A DNA stretch of 64,000 bases from a virus, in the IMG/VR virus record IMGVR_UViG_3300036830_000392, positions 1 through 64,000 of that record. One strand, 5' to 3'. The stretch's first letter is position 1. Every line of letters starts with the position of its first letter. The notes below the pieces were generated by a model, which saw nothing but the letters and a program-made list of their open reading frames with translations, did no database searches and was not told the origin of the DNA. A program made the position numbers and the translations under genes. Of this stretch, positions 8,505 to 17,383 are shown one piece after another.

Positions 8505-9161
8505 CTACTCGGCGTCGTCCTTTTGAAAGTCCGGGTCCTGCTGGCGTGCCATCCACAGGTCGCGCCCCGTCAGCTTCGTGACCGCCTGTTCTCCGGCGCC
8601 GCCGCCCGCCATCGCCCGATCGGCCGCCCGCGTGGCCGCATCGGTCGCCGATGCCACGGTCGTTCCCTTGGCGGCCAGCGCCACGTCGAAGGCGATCGCG
8701 ACCACGGACGCACTTTCCGGCTTGGCCGGATCGGCTCCTTGGAGCGCGGCCGTCACGAACGGCTTGACCGCCTCGTCGGTGGCCAGCACGTGCGCGACCA
8801 CTTCCGCGCGAATGACCTCGGGCGCCTTCGACTCGGGTTTGTAGTCGGGCGCGAGCTTGGCGGCGTCCGCCACCAGCTTGGTCCGCTCGACCACCAGCTC
8901 CTGAATCTTCTCGGGTTTGACGACCTTTGCCTCGATCTCGGCCAGCTTCGCGGCATGGTCGGTCGCGCTCTTGGTCGCGGCTTCCTTCAGGTCGGCCACC
9001 TGGGTCTCTGCGGTCGTGGCGCGCGTCTCGGCCGCCGTGGCCGCCGCCGTCGCGTCGGTCGCCCGCTTGGTGGCATCGTTCACCACCCGCTGGACGATCG
9101 TCGCGGTCTGCTCTTCCAGATCAACCGAGAACCCGTCGAGTGCCAGCTTGATCATTCCCAT
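8505..9161 (-). other. Nested in-frame scaffold protein (internal start)
   Basis: Within the protease gene the coding strand has AAGGGAG eight bases before ATG at 9161, which begins MGMIKLALDG. This would give a 218-residue scaffold identical to the C-terminal half of the fusion. Nested protease/scaffold genes are established in lambda (C/Nu3) and other phages. The signal is seen directly; use as a start is inference. Confidence 0.62.
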
Positions 9162-9737
9162 TGGTCTGTCTCCCTTGCGGTGGTCCGCGATTCGGCACGA
9201 CGACCCACCCCGGGCCATGTCGACGATCGCTGTGTGATTGCCCCGGATCTGTCTCTGGACGCCGTCGTACTTCTCGCCGGCGGGGCTAACGCCAGGCGTG
9301 AGGTCCAGTTCAAAGTCGTAGCCATTCGAGAGTTGGGCCTTGCCCTCGACGACTTTCCTGACCGCCGCGACGTCGCGCACGATCACGGTGCCCGCGAGGC
9401 CGCCATCACCCGGCTTGACGCCGTGGACGTCGCCGACGACAACGCCGGCAGCTGCCATCTCTTTCCAGTTGCCAGCGTGGACGTCGTGCCGCGGGTGATT
9501 GTCGGTGATCGGCTTGCCTTCGAAGGAGCGGTATGAGTCCTGGGCGAAGACCTCTTCGGGTGGGCGGTACAGGCGGATGACCTTGTCCCCGCCGGGCAGG
9601 CCCAGCTCGTTGGCGGCGTACTCCTGCACGTTGCCAGCTCGGGAGATCATGCCGGGCGCGATTAGGTATCCCTCGTCGGTCACGTGCCTGGAGGTGATCC
9701 CCAGCAGATCCTTGACGGAGCACCGGCGAAGGCTCAC
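8505..9737 (-). CDS. Prohead protease fused to scaffold, DUF2213
   Basis: 410 residues. Residues 1-190 are a DUF2213 prohead protease domain: GYLIAPGMISRAGNVQEY, ITDNHPR with the candidate catalytic His (about residue 80) and QLSNGYDFELD with the candidate Ser. Residues 193-410 form an Ala/Thr/Glu-rich coiled-coil scaffold that would be removed during maturation. It starts ATG at 9737 and overlaps the MuF stop by 4 bp. A strong internal ribosome site precedes Met193, suggesting that the scaffold is also made alone. Confidence 0.87.
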   Translation of the reverse strand: MSLRRCSVKDLLGITSRHVTDEGYLIAPGMISRAGNVQEYAANELGLPGGDKVIRLYRPPEEVFAQDSYRSFEGKPITDNHPRHDVHAGNWKEMAAAGVVVGDVHGVKPGDGGLAGTVIVRDVAAVRKVVEGKAQLSNGYDFELDLTPGVSPAGEKYDGVQRQIRGNHTAIVDMARGGSSCRIADHRKGDRPMGMIKLALDGFSVDLEEQTATIVQRVVNDATKRATDATAAATAAETRATTAETQVADLKEAATKSATDHAAKLAEIEAKVVKPEKIQELVVERTKLVADAAKLAPDYKPESKAPEVIRAEVVAHVLATDEAVKPFVTAALQGADPAKPESASVVAIAFDVALAAKGTTVASATDAATRAADRAMAGGGAGEQAVTKLTGRDLWMARQQDPDFQKDDAE

Positions 9738-10672
9738 GCAGCCACCGCTTCCTGGCCGCCGCCTTCGATTTCATCGAGATCGAAGACAGGTATCGGCACG
9801 CACCTGCAGTTGATTGGGTAGCCAGGATTTGCCGGCTCCCCGTCGACCATCGGCGGCGCGTCCCAGCGCTGGGTGGTGCCATCGAGCGCGGCATGCGATC
9901 GGCGCACGCGCTCATCATGTGCGGTCAACCATGTATAGCGTTCGATCCCAACCGACCGCTGCCGAACCTCGTTGAACGCGCTGTTGAGCTTGCTCGTCTG
10001 GTCGCGGGCGATCAGGCGAGCACGAGAATCGGTAACATCTCCGACGTGAGCGATGCGCTCCGCCAGCGATTCCCAGCGGATGCCTTGCTCCCAAGACGCC
10101 GAGATCTCCTCTTCGAGGCGCTGGAAGTACTGGCGGGGAATGCTGGTGATGAGATCGACGTTCGCCTGAACCGCCGCACGCAGCGCCGGCCCGATCCGTT
10201 CGTCGGCTCGGATCGTGGCCAGAAGGTCGACGCCCACCGACTGCCTGATCGCCGCCGCCAGGCGCTGGTCGACCTCGCCCAGGTTCTTGCGGGCGACCAA
10301 GTCGGCAAGCCGCTTGGCGACGCCGCCGATATTGCCGAACTTCTCGGCGGTGCGCTGGAGCAAAGACGGCAAGCCGAGGCGGGTTTCGTCGGCGACGGCG
10401 AGTCGCCCTGCTTCATCGGCCAGCTGTTCGCTGGTCAGCCGCCGGACTTCTTCGTCCCGAGACTCAACCCTCGGCCACGCAGAACGCAGCCCCTCCCCAA
10501 CCTCCGCCCCGGCCTGTCTGAGTAGATCGACGATCCCGCCCAGCTCCGCGCGGTACCAAAGTTCGTTGCGGCGGCTGGCGCGCACAGGGCGCAACGTTCT
10601 CTCCCGCCTCTTTCGGAGTGGGTTCGCCCGCGGATGAGTCGCGGCAAGATGGCGAAGATGAACGAGCAACAC
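9734..10672 (-). CDS. Mu gpF-like minor head (head morphogenesis) protein
   Basis: 312 residues from GTG at 10672. The C-terminus carries the MuF signature: RARLIARDQTSKLNSAFNEVRQ, then YTWLTAHDERVRRSHAALDG, and GYPINCRCVPIPV with the conserved C-R-C. The protein attaches near the portal and is ejected or needed for head assembly. The exact start is uncertain: an AAGAGG lies too close to the GTG, and the TTG that follows is also possible. It runs divergently from the portal gene, with 94 bp between them, although the two are normally co-directional. Confidence 0.85.
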   Translation of the reverse strand: MLLVHLRHLAATHPRANPLRKRRERTLRPVRASRRNELWYRAELGGIVDLLRQAGAEVGEGLRSAWPRVESRDEEVRRLTSEQLADEAGRLAVADETRLGLPSLLQRTAEKFGNIGGVAKRLADLVARKNLGEVDQRLAAAIRQSVGVDLLATIRADERIGPALRAAVQANVDLITSIPRQYFQRLEEEISASWEQGIRWESLAERIAHVGDVTDSRARLIARDQTSKLNSAFNEVRQRSVGIERYTWLTAHDERVRRSHAALDGTTQRWDAPPMVDGEPANPGYPINCRCVPIPVFDLDEIEGGGQEAVAA

Positions 10673-10766
10673 GCCTCTTCACGATGGGGCAGGCGGATCG
10701 GATCCCAAGTTTTGGCCCGGGCGTTGAATCTGGAGAGAGGCCCATGGCGCACCCATTCTGTGGGGC

Positions 10767-12275
10767 ATGGCGAACTGGCTCGGGCGGCTCTTTGGCGGCG
10801 GCTCAAAGGCTGCTGATTCGGTGGCCCTGGCGATCCCGGCGGGAACCGATCTTCAGAAAATGGTAACGGACGCCATTCGCGAAGTCGCAGCCGGCATGGA
10901 CGGTGGACTCCAGAATCTTGCCGCCGGGCTCGGGACCTACCGGGACAAGAGCTACTACTCCGAGTACGGCGCGGTAACTCGCCTGAACGAAGAAGAGGTC
11001 ACGCGGATGTACCGGGGCAGCTGGATTCCCCGGAAGATCGTGGACTGCGTGACCGAAGACATGACCAGAGAATGGGTCACGCTTTCGTTTGGAAGTGGGC
11101 AAAAGACAGACCAGGGCGCCGCCCGCGCCGTCGCAGAGACCGAGAAGAATTTGAACGTGAGGAGAGAGTTCGCCCACGGAATCAGATGGGGTCGCGCCTT
11201 CGGCGGCGGCGGGATGGTGATGCGCCTTCGGAATGACGGCGCCGTTCTTGAGCAGCCGTTAAATCCCGAGAGCATAAAGAAGGGCGATCTCGTCCTGGTT
11301 AAGACCTACGATCGCTTCAACCTGGTGGTCGACGGCACGGAGATCGACAACGAAACCACGACGGCCGCGGGGAAAACTAACCCGAACTTTGGTCTCCCGA
11401 AGTTCTACACCGTCATTGACGTTGGCGGTGGGCAGGTCAACCGAATCCATGCCAGCCGGGTGATCCGTTTCGGCGGAGCGGTGACGCCGCGCCGAGCTTG
11501 GATCTCAAACGGCTACTGGGACGACAGCGTGCTGCTGGCCCCCATGCAGGCGATAAGGAATTACGACGCGGCGACTGGCGGCATCGCGAGCATGGTCTTT
11601 GAAACCAAGCTCGACATCATCAGCGTGGCCGGCCTGACGAACGCGCTCGCGACCAAAGACGGTGAAGCCAAAATCACCGCACGTTTCTTGGCCGGCGCCA
11701 TCATGAAATCGCTGAACAAGATCCTGCTGATCGACAAGGACAAGGAGGCCTTCGCCCAGAAACAGATCACCTTCACCGGTCTCAAAGACGTGCTGGAGGG
11801 GATGATGAACGCCCTGAGCGGCGCTGCGGATGTCCCGTTGACGCGATTGTTCGGGCAGTCCCCCGGCGGGATGAATGCCACCGGAGATAGCGACATGCGC
11901 AATCACTATGACCACATCAAGGGGCGGCAGACTTCAGACGTTCGCCCGCAGCTTTCGCAGTTTCATGAGGTCGAAATCCGATCGGCGCTGGGCACCATGC
12001 CGCCGGAGACCTCGTTCGAATTCAACCCGCTGTGGCAGCAGACCGCGAAGGAGAAGGCCGACACTGAAAAGGTGCGGGCCGACACGCGCAAGGTCTATTG
12101 GGACATCGGCGCGCTGAACGAGGGTGGAGTCGCCCGCGAGTTGCACGCGGATGGATCGATGAAGACCATGACCGACAGGGACGTGACGCTGGCGGAGGAG
12201 TTGGCGCAGCAGCCGGAGCCGGAGCCGCCGGCGTTCACGCCGGCAAAGACGAACGTTCCGCCCGCTGCCCGTTAG
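10767..12275 (+). CDS. Portal protein, DUF1073 type, on the opposite strand
   Basis: 502 residues. MYRGSWIPRKIVDCVTEDMTREW, RWGRAFGGGGMVMRL, NPESIKKGDLVLVKTYDRF, the HASRVIRFGG stretch and LFGQSPGGMNATGDSDMRNHYDHI are hallmarks of DUF1073 portal proteins. These form the dodecameric DNA channel at the packaging vertex. The reading frame is intact, but the gene is on the plus strand while terminase, MuF, protease and capsid are on the minus strand. The stop overlaps the terminase stop tail-to-tail by three bases. A weak ribosome site (GGGG one base upstream) precedes ATG. The tail is proline-rich. Confidence 0.92.
   Translation: MANWLGRLFGGGSKAADSVALAIPAGTDLQKMVTDAIREVAAGMDGGLQNLAAGLGTYRDKSYYSEYGAVTRLNEEEVTRMYRGSWIPRKIVDCVTEDMTREWVTLSFGSGQKTDQGAARAVAETEKNLNVRREFAHGIRWGRAFGGGGMVMRLRNDGAVLEQPLNPESIKKGDLVLVKTYDRFNLVVDGTEIDNETTTAAGKTNPNFGLPKFYTVIDVGGGQVNRIHASRVIRFGGAVTPRRAWISNGYWDDSVLLAPMQAIRNYDAATGGIASMVFETKLDIISVAGLTNALATKDGEAKITARFLAGAIMKSLNKILLIDKDKEAFAQKQITFTGLKDVLEGMMNALSGAADVPLTRLFGQSPGGMNATGDSDMRNHYDHIKGRQTSDVRPQLSQFHEVEIRSALGTMPPETSFEFNPLWQQTAKEKADTEKVRADTRKVYWDIGALNEGGVARELHADGSMKTMTDRDVTLAEELAQQPEPEPPAFTPAKTNVPPAAR
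12227..12244 (+). repeat. Short GC hairpin at the end of the portal gene
   Basis: GCCGGCG and CGCCGGC form a perfect 7-bp stem with a TTCA loop inside the portal coding sequence, 29 bp before its stop. There is no T-tract, so it is not a standard intrinsic terminator. It sits where plus-strand portal and minus-strand terminase transcription converge and might slow polymerase. Confidence 0.3.
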
Positions 12276-13639
12276 ACCACGTCCCACATGTTCAGCGCGT
12301 TGGCGATCTCCTTGAACGCGCCGGCGCTGGCATCGGGCGCGTCGTCGTGAACGCCCTTCGCGGGGAAGCCCTCCATCTGCGAGAAGTACTGGGCGTTCCA
12401 TGGCCCTTTGACCACGTCCACGTTGCCGGCCTGCCACTGCGCTGAGAAGGGTTCGACGCGCGTCTCTTTGGGGCCCGTCTCCCGCTCGGTCTCGACGTCG
12501 AAGCCGGCCAGCATAGATACGTAGCTGTCAGCCTGGTCGACGCCGGCTTGGCCGGGATCGCGCGGGACAATCACCTTCACCGACGACCCGTCGATGTGCG
12601 CGGTGTTCAGCACCAGCTTACGGACGTCGTCTGATCGCTTCCTCGCGAACTCGACATGCCCGACCACGTAGCGGCCGCTTTCTCTGCGTCCGAGCTTCAC
12701 GCCGCACGTCCAGTCGGGATCTTTGTTCGTCTCCGACGGCTCGGTGGCCGCGAGGTCCCAGCGGCGGACCCACGCCACAACATCTTCCGGCACGGCGTCC
12801 AGCATCCGCACCTCGTTGCGCTGGAAGTAGTCGCCCGACGAGGCCCGAACCTTCCAATTTCCCATGAGCAGCCGCGCCCGCTCGACGCGCGACATGGCCA
12901 TAAGCTTGCCGCGATAGGTCGGGTCCTTCTTGTTGCCGATGATGTTGTCCTCGATCTTGCCGGGGACGAACGTGATGCTCTGGACGTCGATCCGGGCGAG
13001 ACCGGGCACCAAGGCCATCACCTCTTCCGCGGTGTCGCCCCAGACGATTTCCTCCGAAACGCGGGTGAAGTAGCGCAGCTTTCCGGCGCGCTCTGGGATC
13101 GCGAAGCCATAGTTCGGGCTCTGGTCGTCCTGCTCGATCCACCACTCGATCAGCGTGGCGACCCAAGAGTCCGCGTCGGGGTTGCAGGTGGCGAGGATCC
13201 GCGACCGGATGCCACAGGAACCACGGTTGCGGCTGACCATGTACCAGAATTGCTTGCTCGTGAAGTGCGGCAGCTCGTCGAAGACGATCAGCGGGACCTG
13301 GGAGCCCTGCCAATCCTCGACGGTCTTCTCGTACTCCAGGTGGGCCATCTTGACCTTGGCCCCCGACGGCCAGTGCCATTCGAGCCCGGTGGGCCACGCT
13401 CCCAGCAGCGGGTAGATCTTGGTCGCCTCGTCCCAGAGTCCGCCCGGGTTGTGCACCTGGGTGGTGGTGCGGCGGAAGAACACCGCGCTGAAGCCCTCGG
13501 TGTGCATCCCGCGCGCGGCCTCGAGGAGACAGATGAACGTCTTGCCCGCGAACGCAGCGCCGCCGCCGATCGTGATGTCGGCCCGGCTGGTGGCGAACTG
13601 CTCCTGGAACCCCGCCTGGGGTTTAAGAACCAGAGGCAT
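12272..13639 (-). CDS. terL: Terminase large subunit
   Basis: 455 residues from ATG at 13639. An in-frame upstream extension is arginine/proline-rich and antisense-like, so it was discarded. The ATPase domain has a Walker A at residues 25-34 (GGGAAFAGKT), a Walker B with VPLIVFDELPHF, and motif III ATCNPD. The C-terminal nuclease half has RRWDLAAT with a candidate metal-binding Asp and DDAPDASAGAF near the end. It pumps DNA into the prohead through the portal and cuts the concatemer. It overlaps the small subunit by 17 bp and ends tail-to-tail with the inverted portal gene. Confidence 0.93.
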   Translation of the reverse strand: MPLVLKPQAGFQEQFATSRADITIGGGAAFAGKTFICLLEAARGMHTEGFSAVFFRRTTTQVHNPGGLWDEATKIYPLLGAWPTGLEWHWPSGAKVKMAHLEYEKTVEDWQGSQVPLIVFDELPHFTSKQFWYMVSRNRGSCGIRSRILATCNPDADSWVATLIEWWIEQDDQSPNYGFAIPERAGKLRYFTRVSEEIVWGDTAEEVMALVPGLARIDVQSITFVPGKIEDNIIGNKKDPTYRGKLMAMSRVERARLLMGNWKVRASSGDYFQRNEVRMLDAVPEDVVAWVRRWDLAATEPSETNKDPDWTCGVKLGRRESGRYVVGHVEFARKRSDDVRKLVLNTAHIDGSSVKVIVPRDPGQAGVDQADSYVSMLAGFDVETERETGPKETRVEPFSAQWQAGNVDVVKGPWNAQYFSQMEGFPAKGVHDDAPDASAGAFKEIANALNMWDVV

Positions 13640-14405
13640 CGCCGTCCCCGCCGGGCCCGTTGGTTGCCGACCCGGGGCCCGTGTTGTTGTCGGGCATGTA
13701 GAGCACCACCGCCGGCGGCGCCGTGAGCACCTGCTGCATTCCGCCCGGCGCAATGCTCGACAGCAGGGCCTTCGACAGCGCGGCGTGGTCCTTGGCGGCC
13801 GTGGCCAGGCGGGCGGCGGCCGACGCCACCGCAAACGCGCTCACGTGCTCCTTCAGGATGGTGATGACGTTCCCCTTCTCGTCCCGGCGGGGCTGGCCGG
13901 TCTTCGGGTCCAGGTCGGGGACCCGGCGGAACGTCGAGAACGACGCGTGCGCCGCCGCCGTGGAAAGGCGCTCGGCCAAGCGGGTCAGCGCCTGGGTGGT
14001 GCTGGCCGCCGCCGACAGCTGGGCGCGGGCCGCCTCCTCCCACGAGCCCGCGATGATGGTGGCCACCACCTCGGCCGCTCGGACTTCTGCGTCGTTGACC
14101 ACCTTCTGCACCGCCTCGGCGACCGCTTCGTCTGTGACCTCGCCGCGGTCCTTCAGCGCGGGGAGGTTCTTGTCGGGCCAGCCGATGCGCACCGCATGCC
14201 GCACCCGGTGGATGCTGGCCTTGACCAGTTTGGCCAGCCGGGCAGGGCTGCGAGCGCCCATCCGGTACTCCTTCAGCCAGCGGGCATACTCTTCGGGGGT
14301 TGGCGGTGTGAGGCCCTTGGTCGGGCTGGACTGATCTACCCCCTCGCCAGTTGGATCACCCGCTGGATCGCCGGGTGGATCGGGTTCTGCCATCGCATCA
14401 CCCAT
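13623..14405 (-). CDS. terS: Terminase small subunit (probable)
   Basis: 260 residues. A proline/glycine-rich N-terminus is followed by PEEYARWLKEYRMGARSPARLAKLVKASIHRVRHAVRIGW, which looks like a helix-turn-helix DNA-binding region. A long alanine-rich helical oligomerisation segment and a loose Gly/Asp tail follow. It lies directly upstream of and overlaps the large subunit. It should recognise the packaging site. The family is assigned mainly from position and the helical DNA-binding segment. Confidence 0.75.
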   Translation of the reverse strand: MGDAMAEPDPPGDPAGDPTGEGVDQSSPTKGLTPPTPEEYARWLKEYRMGARSPARLAKLVKASIHRVRHAVRIGWPDKNLPALKDRGEVTDEAVAEAVQKVVNDAEVRAAEVVATIIAGSWEEAARAQLSAAASTTQALTRLAERLSTAAAHASFSTFRRVPDLDPKTGQPRRDEKGNVITILKEHVSAFAVASAAARLATAAKDHAALSKALLSSIAPGGMQQVLTAPPAVVLYMPDNNTGPGSATNGPGGDGDASGS

Positions 14406-14479
14406 CGTCAGGTAACGCTTGGCGATCTCCAGATTGGCGGGGTGCGATCCAATCTTGGATCAGGCCGATGGAACCTGGA

Positions 14480-16900
14480 TCAGGCGTCGTCCGCGGGCGC
14501 GTCGACCATGGCCGGCTTGATGCGGAGCTTCTTCCATTCACCGAAGTTGGGCCAGGTAACGGGCAGCGGACCCGGGAAGGTGGCCTTGAACGCGATCGAA
14601 TAAAGCCCGGCGGTATCCGTTTCGGTCAGCCAGTCGTGTTGAATGTTGGGCGAGACAGCCGTCCCGGCGAGCGGCGTGCACGGCAGATCGACCACGGCAC
14701 CAGAACCGTCGAAGAGTTGCATGCGCATGACCACGGTGGCGCCCGTGAGGTCCTGGGGGGTCTTGCCATCGGCTTTGTAGAGCGTCGCCAGCAGCGACGG
14801 CCCGCGGTCGCCCGCCACCAGGTGGAAGTCAGCACCGCACTGGCCCGCGAGGCAGAAGCTGCAGTTGGTCATGGTCAATTCGGATGGTTGCACCACCACA
14901 TCAAGCTCTGAACTTTCGAAGCGGACGTCCAGCGGTGGCCCGCCCAGGAAGGCAAGGGGCAGGTTCAGGACCCCGAGCGACAGCAGCAGGATCGCCCCGA
15001 ACTCCTCGTCCGAAACGCCGCCGGCGAAATGGCCCAGGCCCGCGGCCTGGATCGCGCCGAAGAACTGCTGCTGGGCGAAGCCGGTCATCTGGCTGGTCTG
15101 CGACGTGGTGGCCGCGCCGCCGCGCTCCGAACCTGGCAAGCCGGACATCGCCAGCGTGATGACGGTCGACAGGACGATCGCGCCGAACAGGTCTTCGCCG
15201 CGGGCGCCGGCGGCGGCCAGCGTGCCGGTGAGGGCATGGGTGCCCCCCGTCTCCGCCGATCGCGCGCCCGCCATCTGGGTGGCCAGCGCCAGCAGCGGCG
15301 AGCCTCCGACCTCCGCGCCGGGGTAGCCGGCCATCAAGAGCGAGGTCAGGCCGTTGAGCAGCTGCGCGGTTCCGCCCTGCTGGCCAGAAAGCGCGCCCAC
15401 CATCGCCAGGACGGCCGCCAGCGCGGGAGAGCCGCCCGCCTCGGCGCCGGGGCCGCCCGCCTGCTGAAACGCTGCCAGAACGGTGGCGGCGCCCACCCGC
15501 TCGTCGTTGCGGGCCCCGGCCTGGGCGAAGGCGCCCGCCGCCGCCGCCGCGCCGGCATCAGATGCCATGGGTCCGCCCGCCTGGCTGAGCGTGGCCGACA
15601 TCGCGCTGGCCCCGCCGCGCTCCTGCGACGAAGCCCCCGCCATCAGCAGCAAGATCGTCTGCAGCAGCGTGATGGCGCCGCCACGCTCTTCGCTGGTGGC
15701 GCCAGCCTGAGCGAGGGTCGCGAGCATGCTGACGACGCCGCCCAGCTCGGCCGTCTGGGCGCCCGACATCTGGGCGACGACCGAGGCCAGCGGCGCCCCA
15801 TACCGCTCCTCCGAGAGGCCGCCCGCCATCAGCAGGGTCTGGATCCAGCCGGATGCCCCGGGCGCTTCGCCGGTTGCGCCGCCAGCTGGCGCGAGCGTTC
15901 CCGTCAGCGCTGGCGCGCCCGACGTGGTCTCAGCGCGGGCGCCGGCGGGCGCGAGGGTGCCGGTGCTGACGGGAGCCCCATAGGCGTCGTACAGCAGCGC
16001 GCCCGACTGCGCCAAGGCGCCGAGCACCAGCCCGGCCCCCGGAAGCTCGCCACCGAACAGGCCGGCATATGAGGCCTGGCCCGTCAGGGCTGGGGCGCCA
16101 GCGCGGTCGTCGCTGTAGGCGCCCGCCATCGACAGAAAGGTCGTCGACCCGCCCGCGCCGGCGCCGAGCATGTAGTTGGCGCGGCGGTGCTTGCGGGGTA
16201 CGACGACCGGCGGCGGATCGCCGATGTGAACGGTGCCGGCCGCCACCTGGAAATCTCGCCCAGGCTGCCCCGAATAGTCGCGGCCACAATCCTGCGGGCC
16301 GCCCTGCATCGGGAGGAACGTGTTCAGCTTCTGGCGCCTGACCACGATCGGAGAGAACTGCTCAGCGAAGAAGTCGCCGATCTTCAGCGTGGAGTCATCC
16401 CAGACCTTCAGCAGCGCGACGTCGCCGAAAAACTGCTCGCCGCCGTCGTACCCGAACCCCACCTGCATGTTGGCCAGGCCGCTGGTGTCGAACGCGGTGG
16501 TCGATACGACCTCGGTCAGCTTTCCACCGCCGGGCGTGCTGACCCATCCGGTGACGTCCGTGGTCCCGTTCCCGCGGCCCTGCCAAGCCGCGAAATACCA
16601 GGTGTCCGCGATCGGCGAGGCCAGCAGCACCACCGGCGTTGCCGTATTCCTCAGGCAAACCTGCCCGGCGTTGTCCACGCTGAGAATCCACCGGATCGAA
16701 TACGACGCCTGGAAGCTGACGATCTGGGCGAAGTTCGGAATCGAGCTTCGGAACCTGAACCAGCAGCAGCCCGAGAAATTGGCCGTCGACGGGAGGTTCG
16801 TCGTCCTGCTCATGCAGGACATGAAGCCGTCGGTGAAGACCGAGCTTCTGACCGCCGGGGGCGCCATCGGCAGCCTGGGCCTGGGGCCTCGGTACTGCAC
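14480..16900 (-). CDS. Repeat-containing tail fibre/adhesin with lectin-like and BppU-like domains
   Basis: 806 residues from GTG at 16900, with AAGG 11 bases upstream; ATG at codon 12 is an alternative. Residues ~18-185 resemble a LamG/concanavalin-like beta sandwich (VFTDGFMS, WYFAAWQGRG, ALLKVWDDS). Residues 261-647 hold about 19 tandem 20-residue units. Residues ~688-796 resemble the immunoglobulin-like N-domain of baseplate upper proteins (LVAGDRGPSLLATLYKADG, LTGATVVMRM). It is probably an external fibre or receptor-binding component. It lies upstream of the terminase with three other probable fibre-type genes. The domain calls are by eye. Confidence 0.75.
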   Translation of the reverse strand: MQYRGPRPRLPMAPPAVRSSVFTDGFMSCMSRTTNLPSTANFSGCCWFRFRSSIPNFAQIVSFQASYSIRWILSVDNAGQVCLRNTATPVVLLASPIADTWYFAAWQGRGNGTTDVTGWVSTPGGGKLTEVVSTTAFDTSGLANMQVGFGYDGGEQFFGDVALLKVWDDSTLKIGDFFAEQFSPIVVRRQKLNTFLPMQGGPQDCGRDYSGQPGRDFQVAAGTVHIGDPPPVVVPRKHRRANYMLGAGAGGSTTFLSMAGAYSDDRAGAPALTGQASYAGLFGGELPGAGLVLGALAQSGALLYDAYGAPVSTGTLAPAGARAETTSGAPALTGTLAPAGGATGEAPGASGWIQTLLMAGGLSEERYGAPLASVVAQMSGAQTAELGGVVSMLATLAQAGATSEERGGAITLLQTILLLMAGASSQERGGASAMSATLSQAGGPMASDAGAAAAAGAFAQAGARNDERVGAATVLAAFQQAGGPGAEAGGSPALAAVLAMVGALSGQQGGTAQLLNGLTSLLMAGYPGAEVGGSPLLALATQMAGARSAETGGTHALTGTLAAAGARGEDLFGAIVLSTVITLAMSGLPGSERGGAATTSQTSQMTGFAQQQFFGAIQAAGLGHFAGGVSDEEFGAILLLSLGVLNLPLAFLGGPPLDVRFESSELDVVVQPSELTMTNCSFCLAGQCGADFHLVAGDRGPSLLATLYKADGKTPQDLTGATVVMRMQLFDGSGAVVDLPCTPLAGTAVSPNIQHDWLTETDTAGLYSIAFKATFPGPLPVTWPNFGEWKKLRIKPAMVDAPADDA
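14960..16120 (-). repeat. Nineteen tandem 20-residue repeats in the fibre gene
   Basis: Units end in (M/A)(A/S)G at residues 280, 300, 320, 340, 360, 380, 400, 422, 442, 462, 482, 502, 525, 545, 565, 587, 607 and 627, with a last unit to ~647. The approximate consensus is AxxxERGGAxxLxxTLxQAG. Sixteen units are exactly 20 residues; three have 2-3 extra residues in the hydrophobic stretch. DNA units are not identical, so the array is old or under selection. Confidence 0.85.
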
Positions 16901-16903
16901 GCG

Positions 16904-17380
16904 CTACTGCCCTTCTGGATTAATTCCGATCCAACGGATCCAGTGGTTGCCGCCCGTTGAATTCAGCGCGACGCCAGTGTCCTGGTACACGCCGACACCC
17001 CATTCGGGACCGGGGTTGTCGATGATTCCGCTGAACAGGACGACGTCGCCGGTCGATGGGCTCGCCTGATCGCGACCCTCTTTGATCAGATCGGCGTTCA
17101 ATCTGGTCCAGGCCTGGTCGCTCGCGCCAGCTCCATCGTCGCGACTCGGGGTTGTGGCGTCCTTGTCGGAGCTGATCAGGAAGAGGTAGACGGCGCGAGA
17201 ACCCGTGGGCGAGATGCCCAAGGTGAACTTCGCGTAGATCTTGATCATCGCGTATCGGGTCGTGGTGTTGTCGACCAGCGTCGATTGGCGGCCCACCCCG
17301 GACGGGGACGACGCGAGGCTCGCCAGCGTGATCGTCAAAGCCGCCGACGTCGTGAATTTGTCTTTGATCTCTGACGCCAT
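16904..17380 (-). CDS. Hypothetical structural protein of the fibre cluster
   Basis: 158 residues, start MASEIKDKFTTSAALTITLAS. It is a serine/threonine-rich beta-type sequence with YAMIKIYAKFTLG, AVYLFLISSDKD and a C-terminal WGVGVYQDTGVALNS. It resembles uncharacterised phage proteins encoded beside fibre genes. It ends 3 bp before the repeat-fibre start and begins 3 bp after the next gene. It is probably a virion component; I do not recognise a named family. Confidence 0.72.
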   Translation of the reverse strand: MASEIKDKFTTSAALTITLASLASSPSGVGRQSTLVDNTTTRYAMIKIYAKFTLGISPTGSRAVYLFLISSDKDATTPSRDDGAGASDQAWTRLNADLIKEGRDQASPSTGDVVLFSGIIDNPGPEWGVGVYQDTGVALNSTGGNHWIRWIGINPEGQ

Positions 17381-17383
17381 GGC

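Noticed and set aside
6813-9536. A 907-residue open frame on the plus strand across the capsid region
   Set aside because: It is antisense to clear capsid, decoration and protease genes and is full of Arg/Asp/His typical of GC-rich shadow frames.
12227-12244. Intrinsic terminator for the portal gene
   Set aside because: The hairpin is good but has no T-run, so it is reported only as a hairpin.
12272-13834. N-terminal extension of the large terminase starting upstream of 13639
   Set aside because: The extra residues are Arg/Pro-rich and overlap the small terminase frame; the ATPase starts normally at 13639.
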